NCBI GenBank assembly: GCA_945861295.1
Contig: CAMAUF010000189.1
Span: forward strand, 1-5,226
Reading direction: 5' to 3'
DNA from: a bacterium
Lineage (GTDB): Bacteria; Chloroflexota; Dehalococcoidia; Tepidiformales; Tepidiformaceae
Length of the DNA: 5,226 nt
Position numbers and translations under genes: made by a program. Within the stretch, counting starts at the first letter, position 1; each line of letters starts with the position of its first letter. The notes beneath the pieces were generated by a model. That model was not told the DNA's origin, made no database searches, and saw only the letters and a program-made list of their open reading frames with translations. This document shows, piece after piece, positions 4,849-5,226 of the stretch.

Positions 4849-5226
4849 CTACGCGTAAACGACGCCGAAGTCCCAGCCGCGGCCGGCCTTGTAGCTTTGC
4901 AGGATCCGGCGGGAGACGACCATGCGGTGGCTCTCGTCCGGGCCGTCGTAGATACGGGCGGCGCGCGCGTTCCGGTACATGCCTTCGAGCGGCGTGTCGC
5001 CAGAGACGCCGCGCGCGCCATGCACCTGGATGGCGCGGTCGATCACGTCGTGCAGCACTTTGGCGCCGAAGAACTTGATCGCGCTGATCTCGACTCGGGC
5101 TTCGTCGCCTGTATCGATCTTGCGGGCCGCATCGAGGGTGAGGAGCCGGGCAGCCTGGATCTCGACGTACGAGTCGGCGATCCAGTTCTGGACGGTTTGC
5201 TTCTCGGCCAGAGTGCTGCCGTACAC
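4849..5226 (-). CDS. Acyl-CoA dehydrogenase, C-terminal part (cut by window edge)
   Basis: The last 125 residues of a flavin-dependent acyl-CoA dehydrogenase; the N-terminal and middle domains (probably some 270 residues of a usual 380-410) lie beyond 5226. The GTG at the window edge is an internal Val codon, not a start: VYGSTLAEKQTVQNWIADS matches the start of the C-terminal helical domain. AIQVHGARGVSGDTPLEGMYRNARA (about 65-89 of the fragment) is the conserved region near the active site and FAD, followed by IYDGPDESH (92-100). The general ACAD family has YEGT at this point with a catalytic Glu; the DGPDE form is typical of the ACAD10/ACAD11 type. The reaction would be alpha,beta-dehydrogenation, or elimination from a phosphorylated acyl-CoA in that subgroup. 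The stop is TAG (4849-4851). The phosphotransferase two genes downstream supports the ACAD10/11 reading. Confidence 0.92.
   Translation of the reverse strand: MYGSTLAEKQTVQNWIADSYVEIQAARLLTLDAARKIDTGDEARVEISAIKFFGAKVLHDVIDRAIQVHGARGVSGDTPLEGMYRNARAARIYDGPDESHRMVVSRRILQSYKAGRGWDFGVVYA

Noticed and set aside
3533..4858. Long plus-strand open frame of 441 codons
   Set aside because: It is antisense to the Uma2 and phosphotransferase genes, both of which have clear family motifs. High GC content keeps the opposite frame open, and its translation shows no domain.

Overview
The window comes from a high-GC bacterial chromosome. GC-rich third positions, ATGA-coupled genes, some starts with no Shine-Dalgarno sequence, and the gene types (an Ala/Gly-rich secreted protein beside an OmpR-type two-component system; an ACAD/phosphotransferase pair) suggest an actinobacterium. 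The order Solirubrobacterales or another Thermoleophilia lineage is a reasonable guess, but this is inference because there is no rRNA or other marker gene here. I see no mobile element, CRISPR array, tRNA or rRNA.

Left part (1-3057): a strong, near-symmetrical hairpin terminator (26-60) lies just beyond the end of a minus-strand gene for a small secreted protein with an internal duplication (85-840). A 244-bp divergent intergenic region (841-1084) rich in short inverted repeats separates it from a two-component operon on the plus strand: an OmpR/PhoB-class response regulator (1085-1762) and its membrane histidine kinase (1759-3057), overlapping by four bases. The kinase has two membrane segments and an extracytoplasmic sensor region, but almost no room for a HAMP domain. 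The arrangement suggests that the regulator controls its own promoter and possibly that of the secreted protein.

Right part (3065-5226): all genes are on the minus strand and converge on the kinase with only 7 bp between stop codons. In transcription order they are the C-terminal end of an acyl-CoA dehydrogenase (entering from beyond the window, stop at 4849), a hairpin terminator, a Uma2-type PD-(D/E)XK nuclease-fold protein, and an APH-type phosphotransferase. The dehydrogenase tail has the DGPDE signature of the ACAD10/ACAD11 type, and the phosphotransferase resembles the kinase domain fused to ACAD in those proteins. Together they suggest catabolism of hydroxylated acyl-CoAs by phosphorylation and elimination, split here by an unrelated Uma2 gene.

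Nothing in the window is clearly a new system. The most interesting points are the ACAD/kinase pair interrupted by Uma2, the HAMP-poor kinase next to a duplicated secreted protein, and the symmetric elements in the divergent promoter region.
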